Positions 41,016-49,486 of a DNA stretch of 64,000 bases are shown one piece after another (positions within the stretch are counted from its first letter, which is position 1; each line of letters opens with the position of its first letter). The notes below the pieces were generated by a model. The model had not been told where the DNA came from. It made no database searches and was given only the letters and a program-made list of their open reading frames with translations. Position numbers and translations under genes: made by a program. Origin of the DNA: Sphingomonas crusticola (GTDB taxonomy: Bacteria; Pseudomonadota; Alphaproteobacteria; Sphingomonadales; Sphingomonadaceae); assembly GCF_003391115.1 (NCBI RefSeq), contig NZ_QTJP01000001.1, positions 558,001-622,000 on the forward strand, given 5' to 3'.

Positions 41016-41659
41016 CCATTGAACTGATCGACGACGAACCCCCGATCATGCCGCATCGCCGGCTGGAGCCGGGCAAGCTCGTCATCGCCAGTCACAACGA
41101 AGGCAAGGTGCGCGAGATCAGGGCGCTACTCGCGCCCTATGGCATCGAGCCGGTTTCCGCCGCCTCGCTCGACATCCCCGAGCCGGTCGAGACCGGGACG
41201 AGCTTTGCAGCCAATGCCGAGCTCAAAGCACGCTTTTCGGCCGACCTTTCGGGGATGGTAGCGCTGGCGGACGATAGCGGCCTGTGCGTCGACGCCCTGA
41301 ATGGCGACCCCGGCGTCTATACCGCCGACTGGGCCGAGACGCCCAACGGGCGCGACTGGGACCTGGCCATGCGCAAGGTCGAGGAAGCGCTCGCAGCGAA
41401 GGGCCCCGAGGCGGGCCGCGACGCCCATTTCGTGTGCGTGCTGTCGCTGTGCTGGCCAGACGGCCATGTCGAGAGCTTCGAAGGGCGCGCCGAGGGGACG
41501 CTGACCTGGCCGCCGCGCGGCAAGGTCGGTTTCGGCTATGATCCGGTATTCGTGCCGCTGGGCGAGACGCGTACCTTTGCGGAACTCGAGCCGGAGCAGA
41601 AGCACGCCATCAGCCACCGCGCGGATGCTTTCCGGAAACTGGTCGCCGCGGTGCTGTGA
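41012..41659 (+). CDS. rdgB: Non-canonical purine NTP pyrophosphatase (dITP/XTP)
   Basis: RdgB hydrolyses dITP, ITP and XTP to monophosphates, keeping deaminated purines out of nucleic acids. The 215-residue protein has [19 protein letters not shown] near the N-terminus, [20 protein letters not shown] in the middle, and [20 protein letters not shown] and [16 protein letters not shown] at the C-terminus. GTG 41012 overlaps rph; a later ATG at the start of MPHRRLEPG is possible. It is coupled at its end to hemW. Confidence 0.96.
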   Translation: MTIELIDDEPPIMPHRRLEPGKLVIASHNEGKVREIRALLAPYGIEPVSAASLDIPEPVETGTSFAANAELKARFSADLSGMVALADDSGLCVDALNGDPGVYTADWAETPNGRDWDLAMRKVEEALAAKGPEAGRDAHFVCVLSLCWPDGHVESFEGRAEGTLTWPPRGKVGFGYDPVFVPLGETRTFAELEPEQKHAISHRADAFRKLVAAVL

Positions 41660-42771
41660 GCGAGGCGCTTGCTCTCTATATCCACTGGCCGTTCTGCGTC
41701 TCGAAATGTCCCTATTGCGACTTCAACAGCCATGTTCGGGAGAGCGTGAACCAGGATCGGTGGCGCGACGCGCTGCTGGCGGACCTTGCGCATGAAGCCA
41801 CGGTTGGTCCCAAGCGCGCACTGACCTCGATCTTCTTCGGCGGCGGCACCCCGTCGCTCATGCCGCCCGCGACCGTGGCAGCGCTGATCGAGGCGGCGGA
41901 ACGGCATTGGGGCCTCGCCCCCGACATCGAAATCACGCTTGAGGCCAACCCCTCGTCGGTGGAGGCGGCGCGTTTTGCCGGGCTTGCGGCAGCGGGCGTA
42001 AACCGCGTCAGCCTCGGGCTGCAGGCGCTCGATGATGACGCGCTGCGCTTTTTGGGGCGTGCGCACGATGTCGCGGAGGGGCTCGCGGCGCTTGATATCG
42101 CACAATTGGCTTTCGATCGGGTCAGCTTCGACTTGATCTACGCGCTGCCCGGTCAGAGCGCAGCCGCCTGGCAGGCGACGCTCGATCGCGCGCTCGGCTT
42201 CGGCACGGGCCATCTTTCGCTGTATCAGCTCACGATCGAACCGGGCACGCGCTTTGCGGCGATGGCGGCGCGCGGCGAGCTGACGCCGGCCGATCCCGAT
42301 TTCGGTGCCGACCTGTATGAGCTGACCCGCGCGGCCACCGCCGCCGCCGGCCTGCCCGCCTATGAAATCTCAAACCATGCCCGTCCCGGGGAGGAGAGCC
42401 GCCACAACCTGACCTATTGGCGTTACGGCGACTATCTCGGCGTAGGGCCCGGAGCGCATGGCCGGCGCGAAGGCGTCGCCACGGCGCGTGCCAAAAAGCC
42501 TGAAAATTGGCTCACGCGGATCGATCGCAACCGCCACGGCATCGAACTGGAAGAGTTGCTGCCTCAGGCGGATCAGGCGCGCGAGACGCTGGTCATGGGC
42601 CTGCGCCTCGGCGAAGGCATTCCGCGCGACCGCATCGAGGATGCGATCGATACGGCGGCGGTCGACCGTCTGTCGCGCCTGGGACTGATCGAGCAGACCA
42701 GCGAGCGGCTGCGCGTCACGCCCGACGGCATGCTCCTGCTCGACGCGATTCTGGCCGAAATCGCGATCTAG
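41656..42771 (+). CDS. hemW: Radical SAM heme chaperone/coproporphyrinogen-like protein HemW
   Basis: The 371-residue protein has the iron-sulfur triad [19 protein letters not shown] (CxxxCxxC) followed by [20 protein letters not shown] and the SAM-binding [20 protein letters not shown]. As in HemW rather than HemN, it lacks the fourth cysteine that makes CxxxCxxCxC. Family members bind heme and transfer it to proteins. It forms the rph-rdgB-hemW unit with 4-base overlaps. Its end overlaps the end of the convergent LpoA-like gene by 4 bases. Confidence 0.94.
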   Translation: MSEALALYIHWPFCVSKCPYCDFNSHVRESVNQDRWRDALLADLAHEATVGPKRALTSIFFGGGTPSLMPPATVAALIEAAERHWGLAPDIEITLEANPSSVEAARFAGLAAAGVNRVSLGLQALDDDALRFLGRAHDVAEGLAALDIAQLAFDRVSFDLIYALPGQSAAAWQATLDRALGFGTGHLSLYQLTIEPGTRFAAMAARGELTPADPDFGADLYELTRAATAAAGLPAYEISNHARPGEESRHNLTYWRYGDYLGVGPGAHGRREGVATARAKKPENWLTRIDRNRHGIELEELLPQADQARETLVMGLRLGEGIPRDRIEDAIDTAAVDRLSRLGLIEQTSERLRVTPDGMLLLDAILAEIAI

Positions 42772-43949
42772 AAGCCCTTGGGCGCGGGCGACACAATCGT
42801 TCCGCCCTTCGGGGCGAGCTGATGGACCGCCAGCGCCCGTTCGGCGATGTGCCCGTGCGCGAACCGGAAGGCGCCATCGACACCGGCGAAGCCGCCCTCG
42901 TCGGCCAATGCATCGGCGGGGAAGCGCCGCCCCAGCTTCCAATCCTTGGCGATGCGTACCGTGAGCAGCACGGCGTCGTAGCCGAGGCTGGCGAGCCGAT
43001 AGGGGGTGCGGCCGTAACGCGCGCGATAACGCGTGGTGAACTGGGCGAACATGCTGTCGTCGACGCTGGCAAACCAGGCTCCTGCAAGGACCGGCGAATT
43101 GTTGAGGCCTGGCTCCGCATTCCACAATTCGGTGCCGAGAATCCGCACGCCCGCCCCGCCGCTGCGACGGATCGCGGGCGCCGCGGTAATGGCGATACGG
43201 CCGCTGTCGGCAATCAGCACCGCGTCATATTTCTCCTTGGACATCTTGCCGATCGCCGCCGCGATCGAGGCCGGGGTACGCTGATAGCTCTGCATCGCCA
43301 CCACCGTGCCACCGGCGGCCTCAGCCGCGCGGATCAGCATATTGGAGGCGTTGCGGCCATAGAGGCCGGGCGGGATCAGGCCGGCGAAGCGCGTCATCCC
43401 GCGCGACTTGGCATAGCGGACCACGCGGTCGATCGATTGCGCGGGCGAGAAGCCGAGCAGCCAAACGCCGTCTCCAGCCGCCGCGGGATCGTTCGAAAAG
43501 GAGATGATCGGCACGCCTGCCGCGCCAGCGGGGGCGACAATTGCGCGGACATCGTCGCTGAGCAAAGGCCCCAGGAAAAGCCCGTTGCCTTCGGCCAGCG
43601 CCTTGCGGGCGGCGGCTTCGGCGCCCTGCGCGGTATCGTAGTTGGTGATGCGCAATTGCCTGCTGCCCGTATCCGCCAAGGCCAGGGCGGCGGCATCTGC
43701 GATCGACTGGCCGACCGCCGCATTCGGCCCGCTCAGCGGCACCAGCAGCGCGACGCGGTGGCGTTCCTTGTCGTCGGGCAGACCGGTTTGCGGAGCGGGT
43801 TTCTCCACCGGCTTGCCGGCGGTTACCGGCGGAGGCGCGCTGCGCGGAACGACGGTCGAGCAGGCGCCGAGCAGCAGCGCGAGGCCGAGCCCGCAGAGGC
43901 GCCGACGCGACAATATGCCAGATTGCCGCCGGGGGTCGCCGTCTGCCAT
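42768..43949 (-). CDS. LpoA-like penicillin-binding protein activator lipoprotein
   Basis: This protein of about 393 residues has a lipoprotein signal (LCGLGLALLLGACST, lipobox cysteine) followed by a Pro-rich linker and a periplasmic-binding-protein type 1 fold (VALLVPLSGPNAAVGQSIAD, GAAGVPIISFSNDPAAAGDG). Proteins of this layout are annotated as penicillin-binding protein activators or ABC-type receptors. Start ATG 43949 is chosen over 43961 because GGGAGA precedes it. The start lies only 10 bases from the divergent rsmI start. It is convergent with hemW. Confidence 0.85.
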   Translation of the reverse strand: MADGDPRRQSGILSRRRLCGLGLALLLGACSTVVPRSAPPPVTAGKPVEKPAPQTGLPDDKERHRVALLVPLSGPNAAVGQSIADAAALALADTGSRQLRITNYDTAQGAEAAARKALAEGNGLFLGPLLSDDVRAIVAPAGAAGVPIISFSNDPAAAGDGVWLLGFSPAQSIDRVVRYAKSRGMTRFAGLIPPGLYGRNASNMLIRAAEAAGGTVVAMQSYQRTPASIAAAIGKMSKEKYDAVLIADSGRIAITAAPAIRRSGGAGVRILGTELWNAEPGLNNSPVLAGAWFASVDDSMFAQFTTRYRARYGRTPYRLASLGYDAVLLTVRIAKDWKLGRRFPADALADEGGFAGVDGAFRFAHGHIAERALAVHQLAPKGGTIVSPAPKGF

Positions 43950-43959
43950 GCTGTCTCCC

Positions 43960-44811
43960 ATGAATCTCTCTCCACCCGAGGGCGGGCGACTTGCGCCAGG
44001 CCTCTACATCGTCGCAACGCCGATCGGCAACTTGTCTGACCTCTCGCCCCGCGCCGCCACCATATTGGCCGGCGCCGACGCGATCGCGGTCGAGGACAGC
44101 CGAGTCACCGCCAAGCTGCTCAGCCATATCGGCGCAAGGCGGCAAATGGTTCCGTATCATGACCATAATGCGGATCGGGTGCGCCCCGGCCTGGTCGCGC
44201 GACTGGGGCATGAGGCGATCGCATTGGTGTCCGATGCCGGCACGCCGCTCATTTCCGATCCGGGTTTCAAGCTGGTGCGCGACGCGCGCGCGGCGGGGCA
44301 TGCGGTCGTCACGATCCCGGGTCCCTGCGCCGCGATCGCCGCGCTGACGCTGGCGGGGTTGCCGACCGATCGCTTCTTCTTCCTGGGCTTCCTGCCGTCC
44401 AAGGCGAAGGCACGCGCGGACGCGATCGCGGAGGTCGCGACGATCCGCGCCACGCTGATCCTCTACGAATCCGGCCCGCGGCTGGCGGCGACGCTGACCG
44501 CGTTGGTGGAAGGTTTGGGGGAGCGGGAGGCAGCGGTCGCGCGCGAGATCAGCAAGCGCTTCGAGGAATGCGTCACCGACAGCCTTTCCGCACTGGCGGC
44601 GCGCTATGCCGAGGCGCCCCCCAAGGGCGAGATCGTGATCGTCGTCGGGCCGCCGGGCGAGGCGGCGGCGCCGTCGGCGGAGGATGCCGACGCGCTGCTG
44701 ACGGAGGCGCTGACGCGCCTGCCCGCGGGCAAGGCCGCCCACGAGGTCGCCAAGGCGACGGGGATGCACAAGCGCGATCTGTATGCGCGGGCGCTGGCGA
44801 TGAAGGCGTGA
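43960..44811 (+). CDS. rsmI: 16S rRNA (cytidine-2'-O)-methyltransferase RsmI
   Basis: RsmI 2'-O-methylates C1402 of 16S rRNA. The protein of about 283 residues has APGLYIVATPIGNLSDLSPR at the N-terminus, VEDSRVTAKLLSHIGARRQM, LVSDAGTPLISDPGFKLVRD and FLPSKAKARADAI. All are SAM tetrapyrrole-methylase fold motifs. ATG 43960 or 43948 could be used; neither has a clear ribosome-binding site. It is divergent from the LpoA-like gene and overlaps yraN by 4 bases, an order (lpoA-rsmI-yraN) shared with E. coli. Confidence 0.95.
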   Translation: MNLSPPEGGRLAPGLYIVATPIGNLSDLSPRAATILAGADAIAVEDSRVTAKLLSHIGARRQMVPYHDHNADRVRPGLVARLGHEAIALVSDAGTPLISDPGFKLVRDARAAGHAVVTIPGPCAAIAALTLAGLPTDRFFFLGFLPSKAKARADAIAEVATIRATLILYESGPRLAATLTALVEGLGEREAAVAREISKRFEECVTDSLSALAARYAEAPPKGEIVIVVGPPGEAAAPSAEDADALLTEALTRLPAGKAAHEVAKATGMHKRDLYARALAMKA

Positions 44812-45161
44812 GGGACCGCCGCCGGGCCGAACGCGCGGGGCGCGTGGGGGAGACGGCGGCGGCGTGGTGGCTGCGGCTTAAGGGCTGGCGGATCGTGGCG
44901 CGGCGGGTGCGCACGCCGGCCGGCGAAGTCGACCTGATCGCGCGGCGCACGGGGCTGGTCGCGTTCGTCGAGGTGAAGCGGCGGCAGACGAGCGCGGAGC
45001 TGGACTTTGCTATCGACCAGTTCCGCCTGGCGCGGGTGGCGGCGGCGGCGGAATATCTGGCGCCGCGCTATCTGGAGCCGGGCGACGACATGCGCATCGA
45101 CGTGATCCTGATCGCGCCGGGACGCGCGCTGCGCCATATCGAGAATGCGTGGATCGGGTGA
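44808..45161 (+). CDS. yraN: YraN family (UPF0102) putative endonuclease
   Basis: This 117-residue protein starts at GTG 44808, overlapping rsmI. It has the restriction-endonuclease-like core GEVDLIARRTGLVAFVEVKR, with the E, D and ExK residues expected of the PD-(D/E)xK fold, and an N-terminal AERAGRVGETAAAWWLR. Biological role is unknown, though linkage to rsmI and lpoA is ancient. Its 3' side carries a family C repeat. Confidence 0.92.
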   Translation: MRDRRRAERAGRVGETAAAWWLRLKGWRIVARRVRTPAGEVDLIARRTGLVAFVEVKRRQTSAELDFAIDQFRLARVAAAAEYLAPRYLEPGDDMRIDVILIAPGRALRHIENAWIG

Positions 45162-45173
45162 CGGCTTACCCAC

Positions 45174-45257
45174 CCGTTCGTGCTGAGCTTGTCGAAGCAC
45201 TGTTCTTCTTTGAGGGCAGAAAGAAAGACAGCCCTTCGACAAGCTCAGGGCGAACGG
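45174..45257. repeat. Dispersed inverted repeat, family C
   Basis: CCGTTCGTGCTGAGCTTGTC at the left and GACAAGCTCAGGGCGAACGG at the right form an 84-base inverted unit with a short inner region. The form CTGAGCTTGTCGAAG is a common sphingomonad extragenic palindrome, as I recall. It lies between yraN and gshB, ending 14 bases before the gshB ribosome-binding site. Confidence 0.85.
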
Positions 45258-45282
45258 TATGGGAAAGGCCAAGGAGACAAAG

Positions 45283-46233
45283 ATGAGCCTGCGCGTCGCG
45301 GTCCAGATGGATCCGCTCGAAACGATCAACATTGCGGGCGATTCCAGCTTCGCGCTGATGCTGAAGGCGCAGGAGCGCGGGCACAGGCTGTTCCATTATG
45401 CGGCGGGCAACCTGTCCTATCGCGACGGACGGCTGACCGCGCCGGCGCGGGCGGTGACGGTGCGGGCGGTCGTCGGGGATCATTTCAAGGCCGAGGATGC
45501 GCGGACGATCGACCTCGCCGAGGATGTCGACGTCATCCTGATGCGGCAGGATCCGCCGTTCGACCTGGCCTACATCACCGCGACGCATTTGCTCGAGCGG
45601 ATCCAGCACCGGACATTGGTTGTCAACGATCCGGCGGCAGTGCGCAACGCGCCGGAAAAGCTGTTCGTGCTGGACTATGCCGAGTTCATGCCGCCGACGT
45701 TGATCACGCGCGGGCTGGAGGAGGCGCGCGCCTTCCATGCCGAGCATGGCGAGGTCGTGATCAAGCCGCTCTACGGCAATGCCGGTTCCGCGGTGTTCCA
45801 CGTCAGCAGGAACGACGCGAACCTCGCCGCGCTGACCGAATTGTTCGGGCAGGTGTGGCGCGAGCCGTTCATGGTGCAGGCATTCCTGCCCGACGTGTCG
45901 AAGGGCGACAAGCGCATCGTGCTGGTCGACGGCAAGCCGGCGGGAGGGGTCAACCGGCTGCCCAAGGCGGGCGAGATACGGTCGAACCTTGCGGTCGGCG
46001 GCAAGGGCGCGGCGACGGACCTGACCCCGCGCGAGCTGGAGATTTGCGCCAAGCTCGGGCCGGAGCTGGCGAAGCGCGGGCTGGTGTTCGTCGGCATCGA
46101 CGTGATCGCGGGCTATCTGACCGAGATCAACGTAACCTCGCCGACTGGTATCGTCGCGATCGACCGGTTCAACGGGACCGATACGCCGGGGCTGATCTGG
46201 GACGCGATCCAGGCGCGCCACGCGGCATTGTAG
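45283..46233 (+). CDS. gshB: Glutathione synthetase
   Basis: GshB joins gamma-glutamylcysteine and glycine with ATP. The 316-residue ATP-grasp enzyme has MDPLETINIAGDSSFALMLK at the N-terminus, MRQDPPFDLAYITATHLLER, VIKPLYGNAGSAVFHVSRND (ATP loop) and the C-terminal GIDVIAGYLTEINVTSPTGI. ATG 45283 is preceded by AAGGAG at an ideal distance, so the ATG at 45259 is rejected. No gshA is in the window. Confidence 0.97.
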   Translation: MSLRVAVQMDPLETINIAGDSSFALMLKAQERGHRLFHYAAGNLSYRDGRLTAPARAVTVRAVVGDHFKAEDARTIDLAEDVDVILMRQDPPFDLAYITATHLLERIQHRTLVVNDPAAVRNAPEKLFVLDYAEFMPPTLITRGLEEARAFHAEHGEVVIKPLYGNAGSAVFHVSRNDANLAALTELFGQVWREPFMVQAFLPDVSKGDKRIVLVDGKPAGGVNRLPKAGEIRSNLAVGGKGAATDLTPRELEICAKLGPELAKRGLVFVGIDVIAGYLTEINVTSPTGIVAIDRFNGTDTPGLIWDAIQARHAAL

Positions 46234-46274
46234 CGCTTTCCCTGGCCCCAAGCTTTTCAAGAGCTTGCGGGCAT

Positions 46275-46452
46275 GGAAAATAAAAACACCGGAAACGAAC
46301 TTGATGATCTGGCAGGCGCGGCGGCGATTGCGACACCGTTTGCACGGCAATCTTTGAGCGGACTTGCGAAAGAGCCGGGAGCCGCACCCGGGGGCGCGGC
46401 TTCCAATGCGACAAGCGGCGGAGTTTGTACGTCATATGCGTACGATTGTCAA
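46275..46452 (-). other. Unexplained intergenic cassette, copy 2 (possible small RNA or micropeptide)
   Basis: Together with the repeats it fills the 398-base gap between gshB and the TonB receptor gene. Blocks match copy 1 at 15382-15610: A (46275-46312), B (46364-46378), C (46425-46454). Between -10-like site and B there are 45 bases (43 in copy 1). The minus-strand unit ends in T-rich GGTGTTTTTATTTTCC, then after 7 bases a hairpin CAAGCTCTTGAAAAGCTTG (46249-46267). In both copies a TTG lies 12-13 codons before the shared QIIKFVSGVF frame. The unit points toward the 3' end of gshB. No known RNA family is recognised. Confidence 0.5.
46424..46452 (-). promoter_or_regulatory. Promoter-like site with operator palindrome in the spacer (cassette copy 2)
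   Basis: On the minus strand TTGACA (46452-46447), 17 bases, then TACAAA (46429-46424). The palindrome is TGTACG-N7-CGTACG (46426-46444), with one base off the copy 1 arm. Spacing and layout equal those at 15580-15608. Confidence 0.55.
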
Positions 46453-46475
46453 TTGGTTCGCGGTCGGAGAGATGG

Positions 46476-46495
46476 ATCCCAGCCTTCGCTGGGAT
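46476..46495. repeat. Short hairpin repeat ATCCCAGC-CTTC-GCTGGGAT
   Basis: A perfect 8-base-pair stem with a CTTC loop, downstream of cassette copy 2 and upstream of the family B unit. Sequences of this shape are frequent extragenic palindromes. No T-tract follows, so it is not a classical terminator. Confidence 0.6.
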
Positions 46496-46526
46496 GACGG
46501 GTGGGTGCGGTTGCCCCCTCACTCCT

Positions 46527-46615
46527 CCGTCACCCCGGACTTGTTCCGGGGTCCACTGCCTCGCCAGCGTCGCGCCCATGGCACGGTGGATGCCGGAACA
46601 AGTCCGGCATGACGG
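46527..46615. repeat. Dispersed inverted repeat, family B
   Basis: CCGTCACCCCGGACTTGTTC with CCGGGG at the left and GGAACAAGTCCGGCATGACGG at the right (the latter listed here over 46594-46615) form a long hairpin unit related to 34062-34157. It ends 16 bases before the TonB receptor stop codon. Confidence 0.75.
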
Positions 46616-46631
46616 ATTAGGGGCGCCTACT

Positions 46632-48938
46632 TTACAGTTTCCAGCCCAGCTCAGCGACGAAGCTCCTTTGCGGGAAGGGGTGGAAGAGGAAATATTTGTC
46701 GTTGTTCACATTATCGACGCCGAGGCTGGCGGTGAGATGGTCGTTGAGCGCGTAGCGGGCGCGCAAATCGACCACGAAATATTTGTAGAAACCCTGCCAG
46801 GTATTGCCGACGACATCGGCGTTGTTGAGCGTGCCCCACAGGCGGCTGGAAAAACGCGCCGCCGCGGTGAGCGAGAGCGGCTCGGCCGGGCGCCAGGTGG
46901 TGACGAGGCTCGCCTTCCAGTGCGGTACCTGCGGCAACAATTTGCCCACCGCGTCGGGGAAAGCATTGTCCTTGCGGGTGGTGCCGTCGGCATAGGTGAC
47001 GCTGCCCGAGACATCGACATTGCGCACGACATCGTGGCGATCCGCGGCGAGCTCGATGCCGCGGACGCGGGTGCGATCGACATTCTGGACAAAGGTGGCG
47101 AGCGTCGCGGTGCCGTTGAGGGGACCGGTCTGCGACAGCAACGCGTCCTTCACGCTTTCGTTGAACAGGGACAGGCGCAGCAGCCCCTGCCCGTCCCGAT
47201 GCTCGATCGCGAGCTCCTCCGAGCGCGCGCGCTCCGGCCGGAGATCGGGATTGGGCACGGCCGCGATCGGGGTGGTGACGATCTGGTAGAGTTCGCCGAC
47301 GGTGGGGAAACGCCACGCCTGGCCGAAGGAGAGGCGCGCGGTCCAGCCGGGCGCGGCCACCCAGGCAAGCGAAGCCTTGGGCGAGAAGCGCGCATCGCTG
47401 CGCGTCGGTTGATCGCGGGAGATTGCGGGCGATGCGGAGAAGTTGCGGCCGTCATAAGCCTTCCACCATTCCTGCCGGCCGCCGATGGTGAGCGTCACCG
47501 CCGGGGTCAGCCGCCAGGCATCCTGCGCCCAGACGGCGACGGTGCGGGTCTTGCCCTGCGATTGCAGGTTGAGCGCGCCGTCGGGGCCGTGGCGCCATAA
47601 GGCGGTGGTATAGCGGTTGCTGTCGATCTCGAACCGGTCATAGTGCGCGCCGGCGCTGAGAATGTGCGTGCCCGCCCCATCCGATTTCCATGCGCCCCTG
47701 GCGTCGGCGGTGCGCCAGCCCGTGCCGTCGAGACGGGTGGTGTTGCCCCCTCCCCCGCTCTGCGACGCGCCGGTCAAGGCGGCGGTGGGCGTGCGTTGAA
47801 CGTCGTGGGCGAAATCGTAGAGCGTGCCGATCAATTGCCAGTCGAAGCTGCCGCCATTGCCGCTGGCAGAGAGCGCATGCGACCAATGGCGTTCGTCATA
47901 GGTGTAGACGCCGCCGGAAAAGGCGCCGGGTGCGACCGCGTAAGCGCGTCCGGCGATGTTGAGCGCGCCGACATAGACCGGGGTGCCGCCGGCATCGCGC
48001 AGGTAGCTCTGGGCGTGCGCGGCGGTATCGTTGAGGAACAAGCCGCCGACATAAGTGAGGCGCACCGAGGGCGTGAGATCGAGCGCCGCCTTGAACTTGA
48101 GATGATCCTGCACCTGATGCTCGAACCCGCTGGCGCCGAGCAGCTGGATCGGCTGACCGGTGCGGTTGACGCCGGCGAAGGCGCCGGTGACGGGGGTGCC
48201 GGCGGTGCTGCTGCCCGCGGGCTGATTGACGGTGACATAGCTTAACGGCTGGCTCTTCGACGCGACATGATCTTCGCTGAGGAAGATCGCCAGCGGGCCG
48301 AAGCGGGCGCCCAATGTGCCGCCGATCTGCCAGCTCGGCAGCGTCCGGTGCGTGCCATATTGATCGAAGGTCTGCGCGCTGAAGCCGCTGGCGAGCGTCG
48401 CCTCCAGTTTGTCCGGCAGGCGGGTGGTGATGTTGACGACCGCGCCGAGCGAATTGCCGGGGTAAGCGGCCGAGAAGGGCCCGTAGAGGACGTCGATGCG
48501 GGCGATCTCCTGCGGGCTGACGAGGCTCCAGCGCGGCGAGGCGGAGGTGTTGTTGTTGCCGATCAGCGCCGACAGCAGGGCGCCGTCGGCATAGATGAGG
48601 CTGCGCGCGCTGGCGCCGAGGCCCGACGTGCGCGTGGCGAGCGGCGCCTGGGTATCGCCGATATGGCGTTTGCGCACGATCAGCCCGGGCAGATATTTGA
48701 CGCTATCCTCGACATTGAAGGCATTGACGGTGCGGGCAAGCGTGGCGGCGTCGACGGTCGCGCGGCTGGAGGGCGCGTTCTCGATTGTCTGGCTTTGCTT
48801 CTGGGCGATGACGAGGATGTCCGGCCCGGCCGGCAGCGGCGGAGCCTCAGCAGCGGCATAAGCGGGAGCGGCGACGGCGGCAGTGAACAGCAGGCAGAGG
48901 CGGCGCCGCGCGGGCGCGCCCGATGGGTGACAAGACAT
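46632..48938 (-). CDS. TonB-dependent outer membrane receptor, probably copper-related
   Basis: The 768-residue receptor has a signal peptide (LLFTAAVAAPAYA), a TonB-box-like PDILVIAQ, and a plug domain at about residues 45-160 (EDSVKYLPGLIVRKR, IDVLYGPFSAAYPGNSLGAV). The 22-strand barrel follows, ending FPQRSFVAELGWKL with a terminal aromatic-hydrophobic pattern. The substrate is inferred as copper or a copper chelate only because a DUF2946 gene lies directly upstream, a common pairing. It is the second gene of that unit, 46 bases after it. Confidence 0.88.
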   Translation of the reverse strand: MSCHPSGAPARRRLCLLFTAAVAAPAYAAAEAPPLPAGPDILVIAQKQSQTIENAPSSRATVDAATLARTVNAFNVEDSVKYLPGLIVRKRHIGDTQAPLATRTSGLGASARSLIYADGALLSALIGNNNTSASPRWSLVSPQEIARIDVLYGPFSAAYPGNSLGAVVNITTRLPDKLEATLASGFSAQTFDQYGTHRTLPSWQIGGTLGARFGPLAIFLSEDHVASKSQPLSYVTVNQPAGSSTAGTPVTGAFAGVNRTGQPIQLLGASGFEHQVQDHLKFKAALDLTPSVRLTYVGGLFLNDTAAHAQSYLRDAGGTPVYVGALNIAGRAYAVAPGAFSGGVYTYDERHWSHALSASGNGGSFDWQLIGTLYDFAHDVQRTPTAALTGASQSGGGGNTTRLDGTGWRTADARGAWKSDGAGTHILSAGAHYDRFEIDSNRYTTALWRHGPDGALNLQSQGKTRTVAVWAQDAWRLTPAVTLTIGGRQEWWKAYDGRNFSASPAISRDQPTRSDARFSPKASLAWVAAPGWTARLSFGQAWRFPTVGELYQIVTTPIAAVPNPDLRPERARSEELAIEHRDGQGLLRLSLFNESVKDALLSQTGPLNGTATLATFVQNVDRTRVRGIELAADRHDVVRNVDVSGSVTYADGTTRKDNAFPDAVGKLLPQVPHWKASLVTTWRPAEPLSLTAAARFSSRLWGTLNNADVVGNTWQGFYKYFVVDLRARYALNDHLTASLGVDNVNNDKYFLFHPFPQRSFVAELGWKL

Positions 48939-48984
48939 GAAATTCCCCTGAAACGAGCAGAGCCGGCGGTGCCGGCGAGTGCGG

Positions 48985-49434
48985 TCAGGAGAGGATCGGC
49001 GGCCCCGTCTTTGGTGGCGGCGGCGCGGCGAGGCCGTGGCCGGGACGGACCAGGAGGGTGCGGAGGAAGGCGGCGGGCAAAGCGACCGGCGCGAGCATCG
49101 CCGGCAGGATCAGGGTGGGCAGCGCGCCCGCCCCGCCGACGGCGGCGGCGAACCCGCAATCATGATCGCTCGCGCCCGACATCGGCTTACCGTGATCGCC
49201 ATGATCCATGGCGTGCGCGGGCGCGGCATGGTCCATCGCAGCCATGCCCGGCATGGCGGCCATGGGCCCGGCGGAAGGCAGGTCCGGCGTCTGACCGGCG
49301 CAAATCTCCAGCGCGGCATGGCCGGCCATCGGCATGAAGCCGGCGGGCACGATCAGCCGCACCGCAAGCGCCAGCGCGACCAGCCAGGCGGCGGGCCAGC
49401 GATGCAGCGTCAGATGGCGGCGGAGCGCGGTCAC
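48985..49434 (-). CDS. DUF2946 family His/Met-rich protein
   Basis: This 149-residue protein has an N-terminal membrane segment or signal (AWLVALALAVRLIVPAGFMP). A Met/His/Asp-rich middle follows (MPGMAAMDHAAPAHAMDHGD, then HGKPMSGASDHDC), and then a second hydrophobic segment. Such soft-ligand clusters suggest Cu(I) or another soft metal. DUF2946 genes often precede copper TonB receptors, as here. A palindrome upstream (49469-49486) could be the regulator site. Confidence 0.82.
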   Translation of the reverse strand: MTALRRHLTLHRWPAAWLVALALAVRLIVPAGFMPMAGHAALEICAGQTPDLPSAGPMAAMPGMAAMDHAAPAHAMDHGDHGKPMSGASDHDCGFAAAVGGAGALPTLILPAMLAPVALPAAFLRTLLVRPGHGLAAPPPPKTGPPILS

Positions 49435-49468
49435 GCGGGCGCCGTAAGACGGCGCGGGCGCGATGTCA

Positions 49469-49486
49469 TTGGGACAAATTGCCCAA
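49469..49486. promoter_or_regulatory. Inverted repeat upstream of the DUF2946 gene
   Basis: TTGGG-ACAAATTG-CCCAA is a 5-base inverted repeat 35 bases upstream of the DUF2946 start codon, in a non-coding stretch of about 290 bases. It could be a metal-responsive repressor site. This is weak evidence: arms are short and there is no second copy. Confidence 0.3.

Noticed and set aside
46273-46497. Plus-strand reading of both intergenic cassettes as peptide genes (shared KNTxNELDDL and CTSYAY stretches), reminiscent of a modified-peptide precursor
   Set aside because: Copy 1 has no start codon before the shared leader, the frame shifts by one in the A-tract and again across block B, and several shared-block differences are non-synonymous on this strand. 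The second conserved stretch coincides with the palindromic promoter-like site, which explains its conservation better.
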